Positions 1 through 12,110 of a stretch of DNA of 64,000 nt are shown here, one piece after another. Numbering within the stretch: the first letter of the stretch is position 1; each line of letters opens with the position of its first letter. The stretch is from Adiantum capillus-veneris. Its lineage: Eukaryota; Streptophyta; Polypodiopsida; Polypodiales; Pteridaceae. Both the position numbers and the translations under genes were made by a program. The notes under the pieces were generated by a model. It was not told the origin of the DNA. It ran no database searches and saw only the letters and a program-made list of their open reading frames with translations. The DNA is taken from positions 132,504,018 to 132,568,017 of the forward strand of contig CM043968.1 in NCBI GenBank assembly GCA_014529385.2, written 5' to 3'.

Positions 1-1405
1 TAAAGTGCACAAGACCAGGACAAATGGATGGCGTCTAAAGCCTTATCACATCAGGATAAGGTCAGCTCAAGATCAAAGAAAGTAGGCTAGAGGCATAAAT
101 ACCCCTAGCCAGGTTTGGGGGGGCTATGATCCGAGCCTATCACAAATTTTTGTTTATCATATTTTGTTGGTTTTCCTTGCTTCTAGAGGTTTACAATAAA
201 AGAAAGAGTGAGAACAACCTCTTGGAAAAATTTAAAAAAAAATGATTTTTTCTTGACTAGTTCACCGGAGGTGAAAGGTAGAGCGAGAACCTAGTGGTAA
301 AGGGAAGGGAAAATATGTAAATGTGAAAAGAAAAGATATGATGTGGTTGTGGAGCCATGCACCCATGATTCAAGGTTCATGAGTGGCTCATATCATCATG
401 GCTTTGGAGCCATATGATGATTCAAACAAATGGGACCCAAGTGGAAGACTTGGTAAAGGAAGAAACTAGACACATGATTTTGCTGAATTTTTAAAAATAC
501 TTCCACTCCGATCCAAGAAAAGTTGTCTTCATCAAAGTTGTAGCTGATGAACTGGAGATTCTGGCCATATTTTTTTTATAATTTTTGCATCTACGGTCTA
601 GGAGATATGGCCAAAATGGTGGACGCCAGGTTTTTCAACTATGGTGGAGACCACCCCCTCTACCTTTACACACACACACCCTTCCTTTTCCACATTGAGA
701 CCTTCTCTAAAATCAGCCATTAGTCTTCTCACCCTCCTCTCCTTCCTCCTCTCTCTCAAGCTAAAAAACCCATCAAAGTTCCTCTTCTAATCACCTCTCA
801 AGTCATGCTTAATCTTGTTGTAATTCATAAGTTCTCATTCAACCCCTTCCTATTATTACTAGATATGTATTGATTTTATGTAGATTCTTTACATTTTAAA
901 TAAGGAAGCTCTTGGACTCAAGCTATGGAGGAAGAAGTGAAGACAACACAAGTGATGATGGAGCTAATTGGTCAACAAATCACTTGGAAGGAGCTTCTTC
1001 ATTGGTTGAATGTCCCTAATCAAGCTTCATTTGTACAAATTACACTTGGATCTTAACCTCACTCCTAATCACTCTCTTTCCTATATAAAGAGGCCTTCCC
1101 CTTTGTAATTTCAAGCCTCCCTCAGCCCATTGAGCCTTTGTATCACTCACCATGAGCCCATAAGCTCATTCATTCACTCTATTCTTGCACATCCTAGAGT
1201 GCAAATTGTTTCATGCTAGTAACCTCTCCTCCTCTTATAACTTATGTTAATTAAGAGAAATGTTTTATATGTGTGTGAGAGTACTTGATGTGATCTTGGC
1301 TAATCCTTGAGTGATTGTTTGGTAATCTATATGCTATTTGTGTTGGGAGTGTTTGAAGTCATCCATTCCTTGTACACACACTACGGTTAATGCTTCATTC
1401 ATAGT

Positions 1406-1406
<1 letters not shown>
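1..1406. other. Unassigned AT-rich DNA, possibly an old LTR
   Basis: I see no convincing coding region here. The stretch has a TATA box at 1081, a pyrimidine-rich run, and text typical of a plant LTR promoter and leader between about 1060 and 1215, but no matching second copy exists in the window to define LTR ends. It lies directly left of the microsatellite and of the broken 5' end of Copia-1. It could equally be ordinary intergenic DNA. Confidence 0.4.
1081..1090 (+). promoter_or_regulatory. TATA-box-like site (CTATATAAAG)
   Basis: A consensus plant TATA sequence is followed 30-60 bp downstream by a C/T-rich stretch and the text CCTTTGTAATTTCAAG, an arrangement common in LTR promoters. 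No gene directly downstream can be tied to it. Function is inferred from the motif alone. Confidence 0.35.
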
Positions 1407-1485
<79 letters not shown>

Positions 1486-1511
1486 TGTGTGAGTGTGTGT
1501 GTGTGTGTGTA
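1407..1511. repeat. Compound (CT)n-(GT)n microsatellite
   Basis: About 30 uninterrupted CT units run directly into about 20 GT units, with one GA interruption near 1491. The run creates artefactual Leu-Ser, Cys-Val and Arg-Glu reading frames on both strands, which I do not treat as genes. It lies about 110 bp left of the point where Copia-1 homology begins. Confidence 0.95.
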
Positions 1512-1983
1512 GCGGTCCTAGTCCACGCTTCCAAGACTAGATGGTGCCCTCATCTCATTTCCCTTGTGGCGCAATGGAGTTTGTTTTGGTGTAGAGGCCG
1601 CCATTCCAAATTTCCTTCGTCACTAGGTTTGCGTCAATCGGAGTTCCCAGCAGAAAGTTTTGTTGTTTTTACTGCAATTGAGCTTGACGTAGCTTTCTTC
1701 GTCCTACTTCTTCGTGAAGCGTCCACGATCGTTTTTCTTGTTTTCGCGTTAACTTTTTCGAGAAGATTTAGCTTTTTGCTATTCGTATTGTGGCCGTCAA
1801 TCCTGCGTCTCACGTCACTCTATTTTGAGGACTCGTTTATTATTAACGTCTCCTTTATCCTGCCTTTTTTGGGTAACGTCTCTCACATCTTTGGACGTTC
1901 CTTGAGCATCCTTCTTACGGCCTTCACCATATATGGTGTGCAGATTCTGCGATCTTATCTTATACGTCTTCTCACAACAAGAT

Positions 1984-2860
1984 ATGGATATGAATATTCT
2001 CGTCAACGGCTTTCCTTCTGGCCAACGTTCTGTTCCTCCTTTCCAAGGTCAAGGATTTTCAGGCTGGAAAGCAAAGACGTTGTTAATTCTTGAAGGCGAT
2101 GAACTCTCCGATGTTGTTCTTGGAAATCGTGTTTGTCCGCCTCAGCCTGTTGATACGGATAATGATAACGTGCTTATCACTGAAGGACCTATATTTGAAG
2201 ATTGGAATGTTGCCTATACGAATTGGCAACGACATGATAAAGCAGCTCGTCGGTATATTCTTTCTGCTCTTACGGATTCCCTTTTGCTTGATATTTATGA
2301 ACTGCCTACTTCCCACGACGTATGGAAGTACCTTATTGCAAACTTTCAGAAGAAATCTATTACAGAAATACTTTATTTGAGAGGGTTTCTTAACAAGTTA
2401 TAATATGAAGTTGGTACTGCCATGACGGGACATATTGAATCTTTCAAATCTATTATTAATCAACTTGCTCCTACCGGTGATCCTGTTCCACAAAAGCAAC
2501 TGATTACACTTCTCCTTGATACGGTGAAGGACTCTTCTTATGATAACATTATTACGATTCTCTCTAATAAAGATGGTCTTGATTTCGACCAAGCCTGCAT
2601 GTCTTTAATTGAGTACTCTCAACGTCAAGAACGTCGGAATGTTGGTCACGATACAGCTATGATTTCACAAGAGGAGATTGAGTCACAACAGATGGAACAT
2701 GCTTTTTATGCTCGAAGATGTCCATTTCAATGAGGAAACCGTAGCGGTGGCCGTCGCGGTAATATTTTGTCTCGTCTCAAATTTCCTAATAAGCAATGTT
2801 CTTACTACAACAGAAATGGCCATACTGAAGATGATTGTTGGCACGTCAATATGATGAAGA
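1984..2860 (+). pseudogene. gag: Copia-1 Gag, interrupted
   Basis: The likely start is the ATG at 1984, giving MDMNILVNGFPSG, which matches the Copia-2 start at 25820. The Copia-type Gag capsid region follows (DVWKYLIANFQKKS, then a DTVKDSSYDNIITIL segment). A TAA at 2401 and a TGA at 2731 interrupt it. The nucleocapsid zinc knuckle near 2800 reads C-S-Y-Y then GH and C, so the second cysteine of CX2CX4HX4C has become Tyr; Copia-2 keeps that cysteine. A frameshift near 2835 leads into the next segment, which carries CEYCGRFDHPTHMC, a second knuckle-like motif. The product would form the capsid particle of the element in the cytoplasm. Confidence 0.85.
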
Positions 2861-4281
2861 ACACAATATTACCACAAAACAACCACGTTTATCTAGAGAC
2901 TCTTCTTCCTCTTCTTGTGAATATTGTGGACGATTTGATCATCCCACTCATATGTGCTATAAGCGTCGATTCGACACAGATCGGAATAGAGCATATGCTA
3001 CTGAACATCGAAATAACATTGTACCAAAAACAAGCTGCGTCCTATGTTCAGTTGCTCTAAATAGAATACTTCATGTACGTGATGGATCACTTTTTATTGT
3101 CGATTCTGGTGCTACAAGAAATATGACATATCAGTCTAAGTGGCTCCATAACTATCATCCACTGCCAGTTCAACGTGTTGTTTATCTTGCTGATAATACT
3201 ACTTGTCAAGTAAAGGGTATTGGCGACTTATATCTTGGTACCTTATCTTCTTCCACTAGAATTTTGCGAGGAGTATTACATGTACCAGATCTTCAACGTA
3301 ATCTTCTTTCAGTTGCTAGACTTGTTGATCTTGGTCTGTTTGTTGGATTTGATCATACCAAATGTCGAATTGAGAAAGATGGACAAACTATAGCCACTGC
3401 TCCTCGAAACGGTAATTTGTTTGAACTCTCTCTCAACGATGCTGTAGCAAATATTGTCACTGCTCCAGGTGATCATGATTGCAAAGTATGGCATCACCGT
3501 TTTGTTCATTCTGATTTCTCAAAACTCATTGACCTTCAACGTCGTGATCTTTCTCATGGCATGGATCTTAAAGCCCATCCCCATATGGGAATTTGTGAAT
3601 TTTGTGCTCTTGGGAAACACAATCGTAAACCCTTTCCTCTTTCAAATACAACTCATTCTCATGACATATTGGATCTTGTTCATACTGATATATGTGGACC
3701 TCTACCTTCTTCGAGATCACAATATCGCTACTTCATTACTTTCATTGATGATTTCTCAAGGTATACGAATGTATTTCTACTTAGACAAAAATCTGAAGCC
3801 TTATCTGTTTTCAAACAATTCCACAAGGCTGCGGAACTTCAAACTGGTCGTCGCCTTAAGAAGCTTCGTAGTAACAATGGAGGCGAATATGTTTCTCGAG
3901 AGTTTGTGAGTTGCTGTGCTGACAGTGGAATTCATCATGAACACACTATTCCATATTCGCCTCAATAGAACGGTGTTGCTGAACGAAAGAATCACACTAT
4001 TTTCAATGCTGTAAGATGTATGCTGATTCATTCTGACAGCAGCATTTATTCAGAATTATCTTCCTACTACTACACCCTCTGGTAAGATACCCGTCACAGC
4101 ATGGACATGTGACATTCCTTCTGTATCTAATTTTCGAACCTTTGGATGTATTGCTTATATTCATGTTCCCAGAGAAACATGAACAAAGCTTGATGCTCCT
4201 CATCTTAAAGTTATTTTTATTGGATATTCTGACACTTCCAAAGGCTACAAATTCTATGATCCTTCCTTCAAGAAAGTAATT
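2835..4281 (+). pseudogene. pol: Copia-1 protease and integrase, interrupted
   Basis: The retroviral aspartic protease motif is seen as FIVDSGATRN near 3100. The integrase zinc domain follows as HHRFVHS and CEFCALGKH (about 3490-3620). The core has the first catalytic Asp in HTDICGPL (about 3680) and the Glu region in GGEYVSREF (about 3880). The second catalytic position reads RSNNGGEY, where active Copia integrases have RSDNGGE, so the middle Asp of the D,D35E triad is Asn. A TAG at 3966 stops the frame just before the conserved NGVAERKNH region, and decay continues to about 4280. It would cut the polyprotein and insert cDNA if intact. Confidence 0.85.
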
Positions 4282-6127
4282 GTGAATCGTGATGCTACTT
4301 TTAACGAACAGCTTATGGGAGGCTCATGGTCCATGGATGATTCTAATGATACTAAATCATTGCTTCAGGCTTTTCCATTTCTGTCAGAAGATGAAACTTT
4401 TCCTATAGAGCAACTTTCCTCTTCACAACCATCCATTCCAAATGTTGCCAATGATGATATTGATATTTTTGTTGATCTGCCTATTGATTTTGAACATGGC
4501 TCATGTCATGTTTATGATGACGATCTTGCTGATAATGCTTTTTCTACTTCTGAAGATCCCGTTACTTATGATGAAGCTATCTCTTCACCACAAAAGGATC
4601 AATGGCAAGAGGCTATGGAAGCAGACGATTCTCTTATCTCTAAAGGTACATGGATACTAACTGAATTACCTTCTGGTCGTACAAATATTAAATGTAAGTG
4701 GGTGTATAAGACAAAAGTAAAAGCAGATGGATCTTTTGACAAGTTCAAGGCGCGTTTAGTTGCAAAAGGTTACTCCCAAGTAGCTGGTGTTGATTATCAA
4801 GAGACTTTTTCACTAGTTGTTCGCATCACAAGTGTTCGAGTTTTATTGGAATTTGTTGTTCAATTTGATTTAGAAGCTCATCAAATGGATGTGCGAACTG
4901 CTTTTCTTAATGGTGACTTGGAAGAGGAAATTTATATGGAACAACCAGAAGGGTTTGTTATTCTAGGTAAATAAGACCTTGTTGCTCAACTCCATAAGGC
5001 ACTATATGGTCTCAAACAAGCTTTGCGAGCCTGGTATACAAAATTTGATCCTTTTCTCACCTCTTAAGGATTCATCTCTTGCTCTTCAGACCCCAACTTA
5101 TACATAAAACTCCAAGGTAGCAGTTTTGTGATTCTTGCTCTTTATGTGGATGATACGATCCTTGTTTCCAATGATTTGGGATTTCTTCAGCAAGTGAAAA
5201 ATTTATTGTCTTCTGCATTTGATATGGTGGATCTTGGAGAGATTCACTCTTGTCTTGGCATTCAAATCCAAAGGAACCGTACAAAAGGTATTTTATTCCT
5301 TCGACAGTCAAAGTTTATTGCAGATACTATTCATAAAATTGGTATCGAATCTGCACATTCAGCCAACACACCTTGTCTTACGAGCTCTACGAAGAACACT
5401 TCTGACAATGGAGGTCAACTTGTCACAAATCAACCTTATGCTAACTTGATTGGATGTTTTCAGTTTGTTGGCATGAACACTCGTCCTGATATTCTATTTG
5501 CTGTTATCTTGGACAACATCTTGCATGTCCTTATCTTAAGCATTGGTCTACTGCAAAGTGTGTATTGAAATACTTGAAAGGCACTACAGATTTTGGTTTA
5601 GTCTATCGACGACAACTCACATCGGATTCTATGCAATCTCTTTCTCTTTTGGGTTACACAGATGCAGACTGGGCAAGCTCACATTTATCTATGCAATCTA
5701 CTAGTGGAAATTTCTTCTTTATAAATGGTTGTCTTGTTTCTTGTACTAGCAAAAAAAACGTTGTGTTGCAGTTTCTACGACTGAGTCAGAATATGTTGCG
5801 GCATCACTTGCAGCTCGTGAGTTAATTTGGATTCGACAAATACTGGTTGATATTGGTCACTCTCCTCTCTCTAGCACACCCTTGCGGTGTGACAACCAAA
5901 GTGCTATTAGTCTTGCAAAAGACTATGTTCAACATAATAAGTCAAAGCACATTGTTGTCCATTATCATTATGTCAGGTATGAAGTATGCAAAGGAACCAT
6001 TATGGTTGAACACTGTCCAAGTGACCAGATGATTGTAGACATTTTGACCAAATGCCTCAATGAGTCACGTTTCATCCTCTTGCACTCGGAGCTTGGAGTT
6101 GCTTCGGCCTCACTCTTTTTAGATTAG
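4282..6127 (+). pseudogene. pol: Copia-1 reverse transcriptase and RNase H, interrupted
   Basis: Typical Copia RT motifs are in order: KWVYKTKVKADG and KARLVAKGYSQ (about 4700-4770), MDVRTAFLNGDLEEEIYM (about 4890-4940), LYGLKQA (about 5005), and the catalytic YVDD (about 5147). RNase H follows with GYTDADWASS (about 5650), then CDNQSAISLAKD and SKHIVVHYHYVR near the end. Stops at 4972 and 5065 and at least two frameshifts (near 5560 and 5800) separate the pieces. The last frame ends at 6127, about 250 bp before the 3' LTR, the usual distance. The polymerase catalytic residues themselves are conserved. Confidence 0.85.
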
Positions 6128-6375
6128 CTTCTTTGCTATTGTAATAGCTTTGTACATATGACATTGTAATCTTTTAGGTGCCATGCACTATGCACACTTC
6201 ACATTTGCACATTGTGATATCTAAGTCACTTGAATATTTGTACATAGATGCACAATTCACTTTCACATCATCACCGTTGGTTCATATTTTCACATTGTAT
6301 AGGGGCTTGGGTTTTTCCCTTGAACTCCCCAAGGGTTTTTTTATCCAAAACTAGAGACCTTTGTTTGACTGGGGG

Positions 6376-6516
6376 TGTTGGAGCTATATATGGCTCACTC
6401 TACTGAACTTGGTCTCACCTATATATTTGTATCTTGTCCTCAATATGAATCAGTCTTTGGGAGCGTATATGGTGTGTCTCTTGTCTCGTCTCTCTCTTTC
6501 TCTCTACATCTCAACA
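6376..6516 (+). repeat. Copia-1 3' LTR (141 bp)
   Basis: It starts TGTTGGAGC and ends CTCAACA. It matches the Copia-2 5' LTR at 24922-25064 nearly base for base, with a few substitutions and one CT indel. The length is short for a plant Copia LTR. It is preceded by GGGGGTG, the likely polypurine tract. Confidence 0.9.
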
Positions 6517-7097
6517 CTGTAGACAATCCATTGCTCTTCATAAAATTCAACTCCAAGGTGCTAAAGGAGAGCAATTGAGATCGTCCAAATGTTTGCATTT
6601 GCTTTAGGCTCCAAGTGCAACATTGAAAAATTACGATTGATTTCTCATTGCAAATGACTAGTTTGACCCCGCCAAATAGTTGAGGGAGATTATTTAAAAA
6701 GGTAGTGCCTTGGTGTGCCACTAGGGGTGTACATCTCAAATGAGAAGGTGGGAGTGTAATGCCAAGGGCATACCCAAGGGAGGTCAAGGACTGCCAAGTG
6801 CCAATGGAGACGGGATCCTAGGGGCAAGGCCTGTAAAGGGAGGTTGGGCGGAGGATCAAGCCACGACAGTTCTTGGGTTTCTTACATTGGTAGCAAAGCT
6901 CGGTGGAGAAAGGAGCTATGGAGGAAGGGAGAAGATGCAGCTTTTGCATGATTTCTCTCTCCCTCTGTCTCTTTCTCTCTGGGCGAGATTGGGTCGTGGA
7001 CAAGAGCATGGCCATGGGAAACTATTCTTGTAGAGCTGGGAGGAAGAAAGGCCGGAGAACACTGCGGGTAACAATCCTTGGAGGGGGGAGGGAGTGT
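6517..7097. other. Spacer between Copia-1 and Gy-A; no gene seen
   Basis: This is moderately GC-rich DNA with purine runs. Short open frames here have no recognisable family. A G-rich tract at 7079-7094 directly abuts the Gy-A LTR; it looks like a polypurine tract but lies outside the element on the wrong strand for Gy-A. I see no target-site duplication shared with 37668 onward. Confidence 0.5.
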
Positions 7098-8034
7098 TGT
7101 GGCGGTTACGCCGCTAGCGGATGCTGTAATAGCGAGAACTCAACCAACAAACAAGAATGTCAGACAAGGACGGAGCTTGACCCGCAGGTGCATGGAAACA
7201 AATAGGTGGGTGTCAAATCACCTACTCGACCTTCTAATGACAATCACTACCAAGGAAATCAAACCTAAGTTCTCAAATAAACAAATGACTGAAATCCATA
7301 CTACGAACAAATGTTATCCAAAACATGATCTAAACTCGTCGAATCAACCTCAAATTCAAAGGGGGTTCTCTACACTAGGTAAGGACAATATAAATACAAT
7401 ACAATCTCAACCTACAACCACTCCGGGTGGTAAACACGTATGAAGATAGGCCAAAAAATACAGGTGATTGCATCCCGACTCCAATGGTACTAATGTGTAG
7501 CTCTACTCGCTGCGGTTCCATAGATATATGGCACGCTCAATTCCGACACACAGGTAGGGAGAAAACTCACATGGAAGCTTGTGGGAGCTCACCTTGCGTA
7601 GAAGTCGAATGCGCGCACACTTGGTATCAGTGCGTAGCTCTTGCCGTTTCTAACACAATGGCAGTGTCGCTTCTCCAATGGTGGCTCCGTAGCTCGCGTA
7701 GCAAGAGGATAAGACTCTCTCTCTCTCACTCTCTCTTAGACACAGTCACGGCGCTCAAAAACTCATCTTTTGATTAATGATAAGTCTCTCTTAGGTTTAC
7801 AAAAATTGGCTCTTATACCTCAGCCTTGGAAGTGTGAAAACATCTCTAATCTAATTACATAAGTAGGTGAAACTACTTGGGTAATACAAACTGGAAACTC
7901 AATTGAGTCCCGCTAATTACAATGAATAGGCTCTGTGAAGAAAATGAAATGTCGGAAAGACATTTATTACAATAAGTGTTTACAACAATGTGAGTGTGAG
8001 CAAAAAATGTATAGGTGCGGTCCTCTGCTCAACA
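7098..8034 (-). repeat. Gy-A 3' LTR (left copy, 937 bp)
   Basis: It is similar along its whole length to 36716-37667, from TGTGGCGGTTA to GCTCAACA on the plus strand. On the element strand this gives TGTTGAGC at the start and CGCCACA at the end, the TG..CA rule. Scattered substitutions and small indels separate the two copies, so the insertion is not recent. Confidence 0.9.
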
Positions 8035-8047
8035 CTCCCCCCCTCTG
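8035..8047 (-). promoter_or_regulatory. Gy-A polypurine tract
   Basis: On the minus strand the sequence CAGAGGGGGGAG abuts the TGTTGAGC start of the 3' LTR. This is the expected place and composition for the plus-strand primer of a Gypsy element, and it fixes the minus orientation together with the primer site at 36691-36710. Confidence 0.85.
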
Positions 8048-8086
8048 CGTTCATGTCGTCCCTGACATGACATCCTTGCTTTGTCT

Positions 8087-11000
8087 TTAGTGGAGTCCCG
8101 TCGATTTCAGCATCTGAAGATGTGACTCGTATCTCAGGTTTCCAATGGTTAATGTAGGGCCGAATATCTTACTTTCATGAGTAAAGAAACTAATGTAGAA
8201 TGCCTCCTCAAAGGCCTGCATGTGGAAACTAGGGATAAACATGATTCTCTGATAAAAGAGGTGTAATACTTTTGGAGATGGCTGCAAGGCTAAATCATAC
8301 ATCATATCTGTGACTGTGTCGGCCGTTGACAACAATGTTGAGCTGGTAGCTTTATCCGGCGCGAACACTTCAATGCAAGCCAATAATGTTCTGCAAATCT
8401 TTTTGAGCATTTGACATGAAAGGTCAGGAGAGCTAGTAAAGAGCTTAATGGTGCCCGTTAGGGTTTTCACCATGTAGGCCTTACTTATTCTCTCTCCCAC
8501 CTTCGGTCCTGGCATCCTGGGGTAATTAAGCCATTTCGGCTTCTTTGCTGTGATTTTGTCATGTTCTTGCCAGCTCCTGACTCATGGCACTAGACAGAAT
8601 GTTGCATCTTCTCTAACTTCCTTGGGTGCCTCCACCAAATAGAGTGGGTAGGTGGGGTACATTGTCAACCACCCTTTCCTCCATCTTGGATGGGAGTCTA
8701 CTATCTTCTTTGATTCCTCCTCTTTTGTGATGTCGCCTTCGTATAGAGTGACATACTACTCTTCTTCTATCCTTTTCTTTGTTTTCAGCACTTCAAAATT
8801 TAGTAGAGGAAGGGGCAATGTAGGTTGCATCCACTGTTCTTGCAGCACCTTAGTATCCAACCCTTGAAGTCCAATGGAGAACAGGAGTCTTCTTTCCATC
8901 TCCATGGCCGCCTTTGCACTCTCCTCTGTTGCCTTCTCTATCTGCTCGTGCAATCTTTTTTCCTCCTCCTCGGTAAGTCTTGATGTTGTGGCCTCTTCTT
9001 GTGTTGGGGCTAGATCTTCACTAGTTGTGGCTTCCCCAGTCTCTGGAAGCTCCACGTCTGCCCCACCTGTTTCTTCTTGTTGATCCTCTGTATCTTTTAT
9101 CACTTTGTCTTGCAGATCTTGGAGCTGCTTTCGGAGGGCCTCATTCTCCGCTCTCAGTGCTTGGGTCTCTGATGTAAGTCGTTCTTCTGCATCCAATGAG
9201 CCCTCCGCAATGTGCAATCTCTGCACTTGCTCTAGCCACAATTCTCTTTGCAAACTCTGGATTTGATCTTCCAGACCGGGTACTATTGCTCCTTCTGGCT
9301 CTACTCCAGCTCTGCTAGCTCTTGGTGTGGATTCAAGCCTTAGGATTGTTCTCTCCTGCAGCTCCATCCTTTCTCGTAGCTCAATGAGCTCATCCTTTGT
9401 AGCTTCCAATTCATCATTAATTGTTTCTTTGGCTTCTTGTGCACTGGCCACCTCTCTTGAAGCATCAGCAAGTTGGAGGATTAGTCCATCTCTTTCATTT
9501 TCTGCTTCCAAGAGAGATGCCTTGAGGTATTCTGTTTCTTTTAGTGAACTCTCATATTTGTTTCCAGCTCATCTTCTCTCTTTTCCACTTCTTCTTTGCT
9601 GTCCCTCATTGTCTTTGATCGGGCTTTGATCTGCTGCAATATTTGATGCACTTTCTGGATATCTCTTTCATCCTCATCTTCAAGCTCATCCTCCTCTTCA
9701 AGCTCATCCTCCGCCTTCTCAGGTACCAACCTCCGCTCTTTGTCGAATCGATTCTTGGTCCTCCTCTCCATTCCTCTCTGTTTTTCCAGTGTTAAGGCAA
9801 TGCCATACAAAACTTTGAGGGCCTCTTCTTGAGTATATCTTGTGTCTATTAGAGCATCATATTGCTCTTTCTTCTCTTGAATTGGATCCGTTGCCTTCTC
9901 CTCTTGCTGTATTTACGGATTTTCTAGCACATCCACCTCAACTTCAGTAGTCCTTTCCTCCACTATCTTTTCCTCTCCTTCATGACTAGACTCTTCTACC
10001 TTCCCCTTGCCCTTGTCACCTCCTTTTAATTCAGCTTTAAGGTGCTGAACTTCTGCTTCGGTGTATGGCTCTACTGGTTGCTGCTCCAATATAGCTTCTG
10101 ATTCTTCATCAGCCTTGATATATTGATCGTAATGATCAATATTTGGTCTTGTTGAGCTGGCTCCAACTTTAGTTGGGTTTGGTACCCACTTTTTCTCAAA
10201 ATCTCCTTTTAAGGCTCGCTCGGTTCTAAACTGTTCAATCAGCCTCTCCATTCTAGCAGCTTTCTGGCTCTTAGTTTTCTTGGGAGCGGGTTTCTTCTTG
10301 GTCTTCTTCTTGAGGGGATCGTTTTATTCTTCTTCTGGCTCGAAAACAATCTCTAGCTTCCGCCTTGCCCTTGTTGACACTCTCTTGGTGACCCCTGGCT
10401 GGTCTTCATCTTCATCTATCTCTTTTAGCCATTGGTTTTGCGAGGGAGCCTTTGGCCACTGGTCCCTTGCTCCGATAGCTTCATAAGGTATCTTAGTCAA
10501 CACTTCGGCTCCCCCAATGTACTTTGGCTTCTCGTTCTGCAAATCAATTACTTGCTCATGAATGTGCTGAGCATAATTGACTTCCTTTGGGATGTTGCTC
10601 TTTATTGCCCAAGTGATGGTTGTGGCAATGGCATGTGGTGGTGTGGTATACTTTTGTGGTCTTTTGCTGCATATGTGTAAAAATTGGTTGTAGAGCCGGC
10701 AAAGCTTTGCCGCTTTCGGATCTACCAGGTCTTCATAGGTGGGATTTTGCTTCTTTGGCCCATACACTTCTATGGCTTCTCTTCTTTCTCCAACTGAGCA
10801 TCCTTTGTTGTGCAGCTTCAGAGCATCTGCAATGAGCTGAGGAGTGATAACCACTTCAACCTTTTCCCAGTCCCAGGCTGTGAGTGTAGCCATTCTGTCT
10901 TTCTGTATGGTGGTTACCAACTCATACACTCTTTGAGCCTCTACTCCTGATGGTCTAGAAGTAAAAAATCTGTGGAGATCTGCCCTTTCCAGGTATCCGC

Positions 11001-11247
11001 TTATCTCCTCTGTTCTGTTGTAGTCCTGCAGTTCTTGGGGAATCATTGGGATATCCACTGTTTGTCCCCGTGGGTCTCTGAAAGTACCTTGGTATATCTT
11101 TATCCCTTGTTCTTCTAACACTGCTTCTTCTATCCAAGTCTTTGTGGGCTTGAGAGTCTCTGGGGGAATAGAAAATGGCTCGGCTTTTGCTATTGCTTCT
11201 CTGAGTGTCGGTCTCTTTCTCTTTGCTGACGACTTCCCCGAATCCAT
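8087..11247 (-). pseudogene. Gy-A additional ORF (aORF), about 1,050 codons, interrupted
   Basis: It begins at an ATG at 11247 (MDSGKSSAKRKRP, a basic N-terminus). The same frame runs to 9541 through in-frame stops at 10324 and 9913, then shifts frame near 9520 and runs to 8087 through stops at 8756 and near 8586. The N-terminal 300 residues look globular, with a W-D-W-E-K-V segment and a stretch near KYTTPPHAIATTITWAIKS. The middle is Lys-rich and then strongly acidic, with two Glu-rich coiled-coil regions (about 9800-9560 and 9510-9100). The C-terminal 220 residues look globular again, with Trp-rich text (RWRKGWLTMYPTYPLY). I see no signal peptide or membrane span, so it does not look like a classical envelope protein. 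The N-terminal pattern loosely recalls the putative plant transposon protein domain of Athila or Ogre extra ORFs; function unknown. Confidence 0.7.
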
Positions 11248-11400
11248 GGATCCTGTAACTCCAATTTCAGAAGTTAGCGTCTTTTTCAGTACTGAAAGCC
11301 GAAATTAAGCTTTTAACTATCCAAATGACTAAAAAATTGAAACATAAGCTATTCAGGGCCTAAGGATGCAAATTTGAGTGCAAAATCATGCTGGAGAAAT

Positions 11401-12110
11401 CATACGCGTATGCTGTCTTTTGTGTCAAAATGGCTTGATATTGGTTGTGCTTGTAGCTGATAGTGCATACATCTATTCTATATGCCTGAATTTGAATTTG
11501 GGTCCCATTTGGTCAAGTTATGGTCATTTTAGTCCTGGTCAGGCTCTTTGCAAGATATCGAGGGGGAATTGGATTTTGTGATTCAACTTGGATGAAACTT
11601 AGTGGTTTGCTCTCAACTGGCATGTAGATCACTTCTGTGTGGTGGTTTCAACTCTAAAATGCAAAATTCAAGTAGGGAGAGATCATACGCGTATGATGTC
11701 TTTTTGGGTAAAACTGAACCATTTTGCATTGTAAGCTTGGATTTGGCTTTATATAGGCCTAGACAATGATTTTATGAAATTTGGGTATAGTTTGGACTAA
11801 AATTGGCTCTGGAGACATCATACGCGTATGATGTCTTTTGTGTCATTTTTTCATGAGATTGGTTTTGTGGGCTCCTCATATGATAGTAAAGGATTGTGTG
11901 TACCCAAATCTTGACTTGAAGTTGAGTATGATGTATTTTGGCAAGATTAGTCTCTAAATAGAGGATTTTCGACTAATTGAGCTAATGGAGTGATCCCCTT
12001 GACCAAATGGTACCAATATTCATATGTGGCATGTATTTGATATATATAATGGATATGTGATGAGAAATGATCAATTTTGGCTCTGTATGTACGAAGTGAC
12101 ATCATACGCT
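11401..12110. repeat. Palindrome array upstream of the aORF
   Basis: Copies of a palindrome centred on ACGCGT lie at 11401-11412, 11682-11697, 11813-11836 (perfect over 24 nt, core CATCATACGCGTATGATG) and as a broken half-copy at 12099-12110. Centre-to-centre distances are about 283, 135 and 284 bp. The same motif and nearly the same distances occur in the leader at 35461-36177. No gene lies in this stretch. Confidence 0.85.

Larger units (their letters stand above)
1622..6516 (+). mobile_element. Copia-1, 5'-truncated Ty1/Copia retrotransposon
   Basis: The order gag, protease, integrase, RT, RNase H is that of Ty1/Copia. Homology to Copia-2 (25410 onward) starts abruptly at the shared text CTAGGTTTGCGTC, so the 5' LTR, primer site and roughly the first 350 bp of leader are missing and replaced by microsatellite-bearing DNA. 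The 3' LTR is present (6376-6516), preceded by a short purine tract GGGGGTG. Several stops and frameshifts make it non-autonomous. Confidence 0.9.

Noticed and set aside
1338-2093. Open frame of about 250 codons starting in the microsatellite
   Set aside because: The first part is a CT/GT repeat translation and the rest is Copia-1 leader in a non-coding frame. The true Gag start lies at 1984 in another frame.
7079-7097. Purine tract on the plus strand just before the left Gy-A LTR
   Set aside because: It would imply a plus-strand element, but the primer site, PPT and all coding domains fix the minus strand. It is likely a chance G-rich run.
8874-9629. Plus-strand Ser-rich open frames opposite the aORF
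   Set aside because: They are antisense shadows of the Glu-rich coiled-coil coding region, since Glu/Lys codons read as Ser/Phe/Leu on the other strand.
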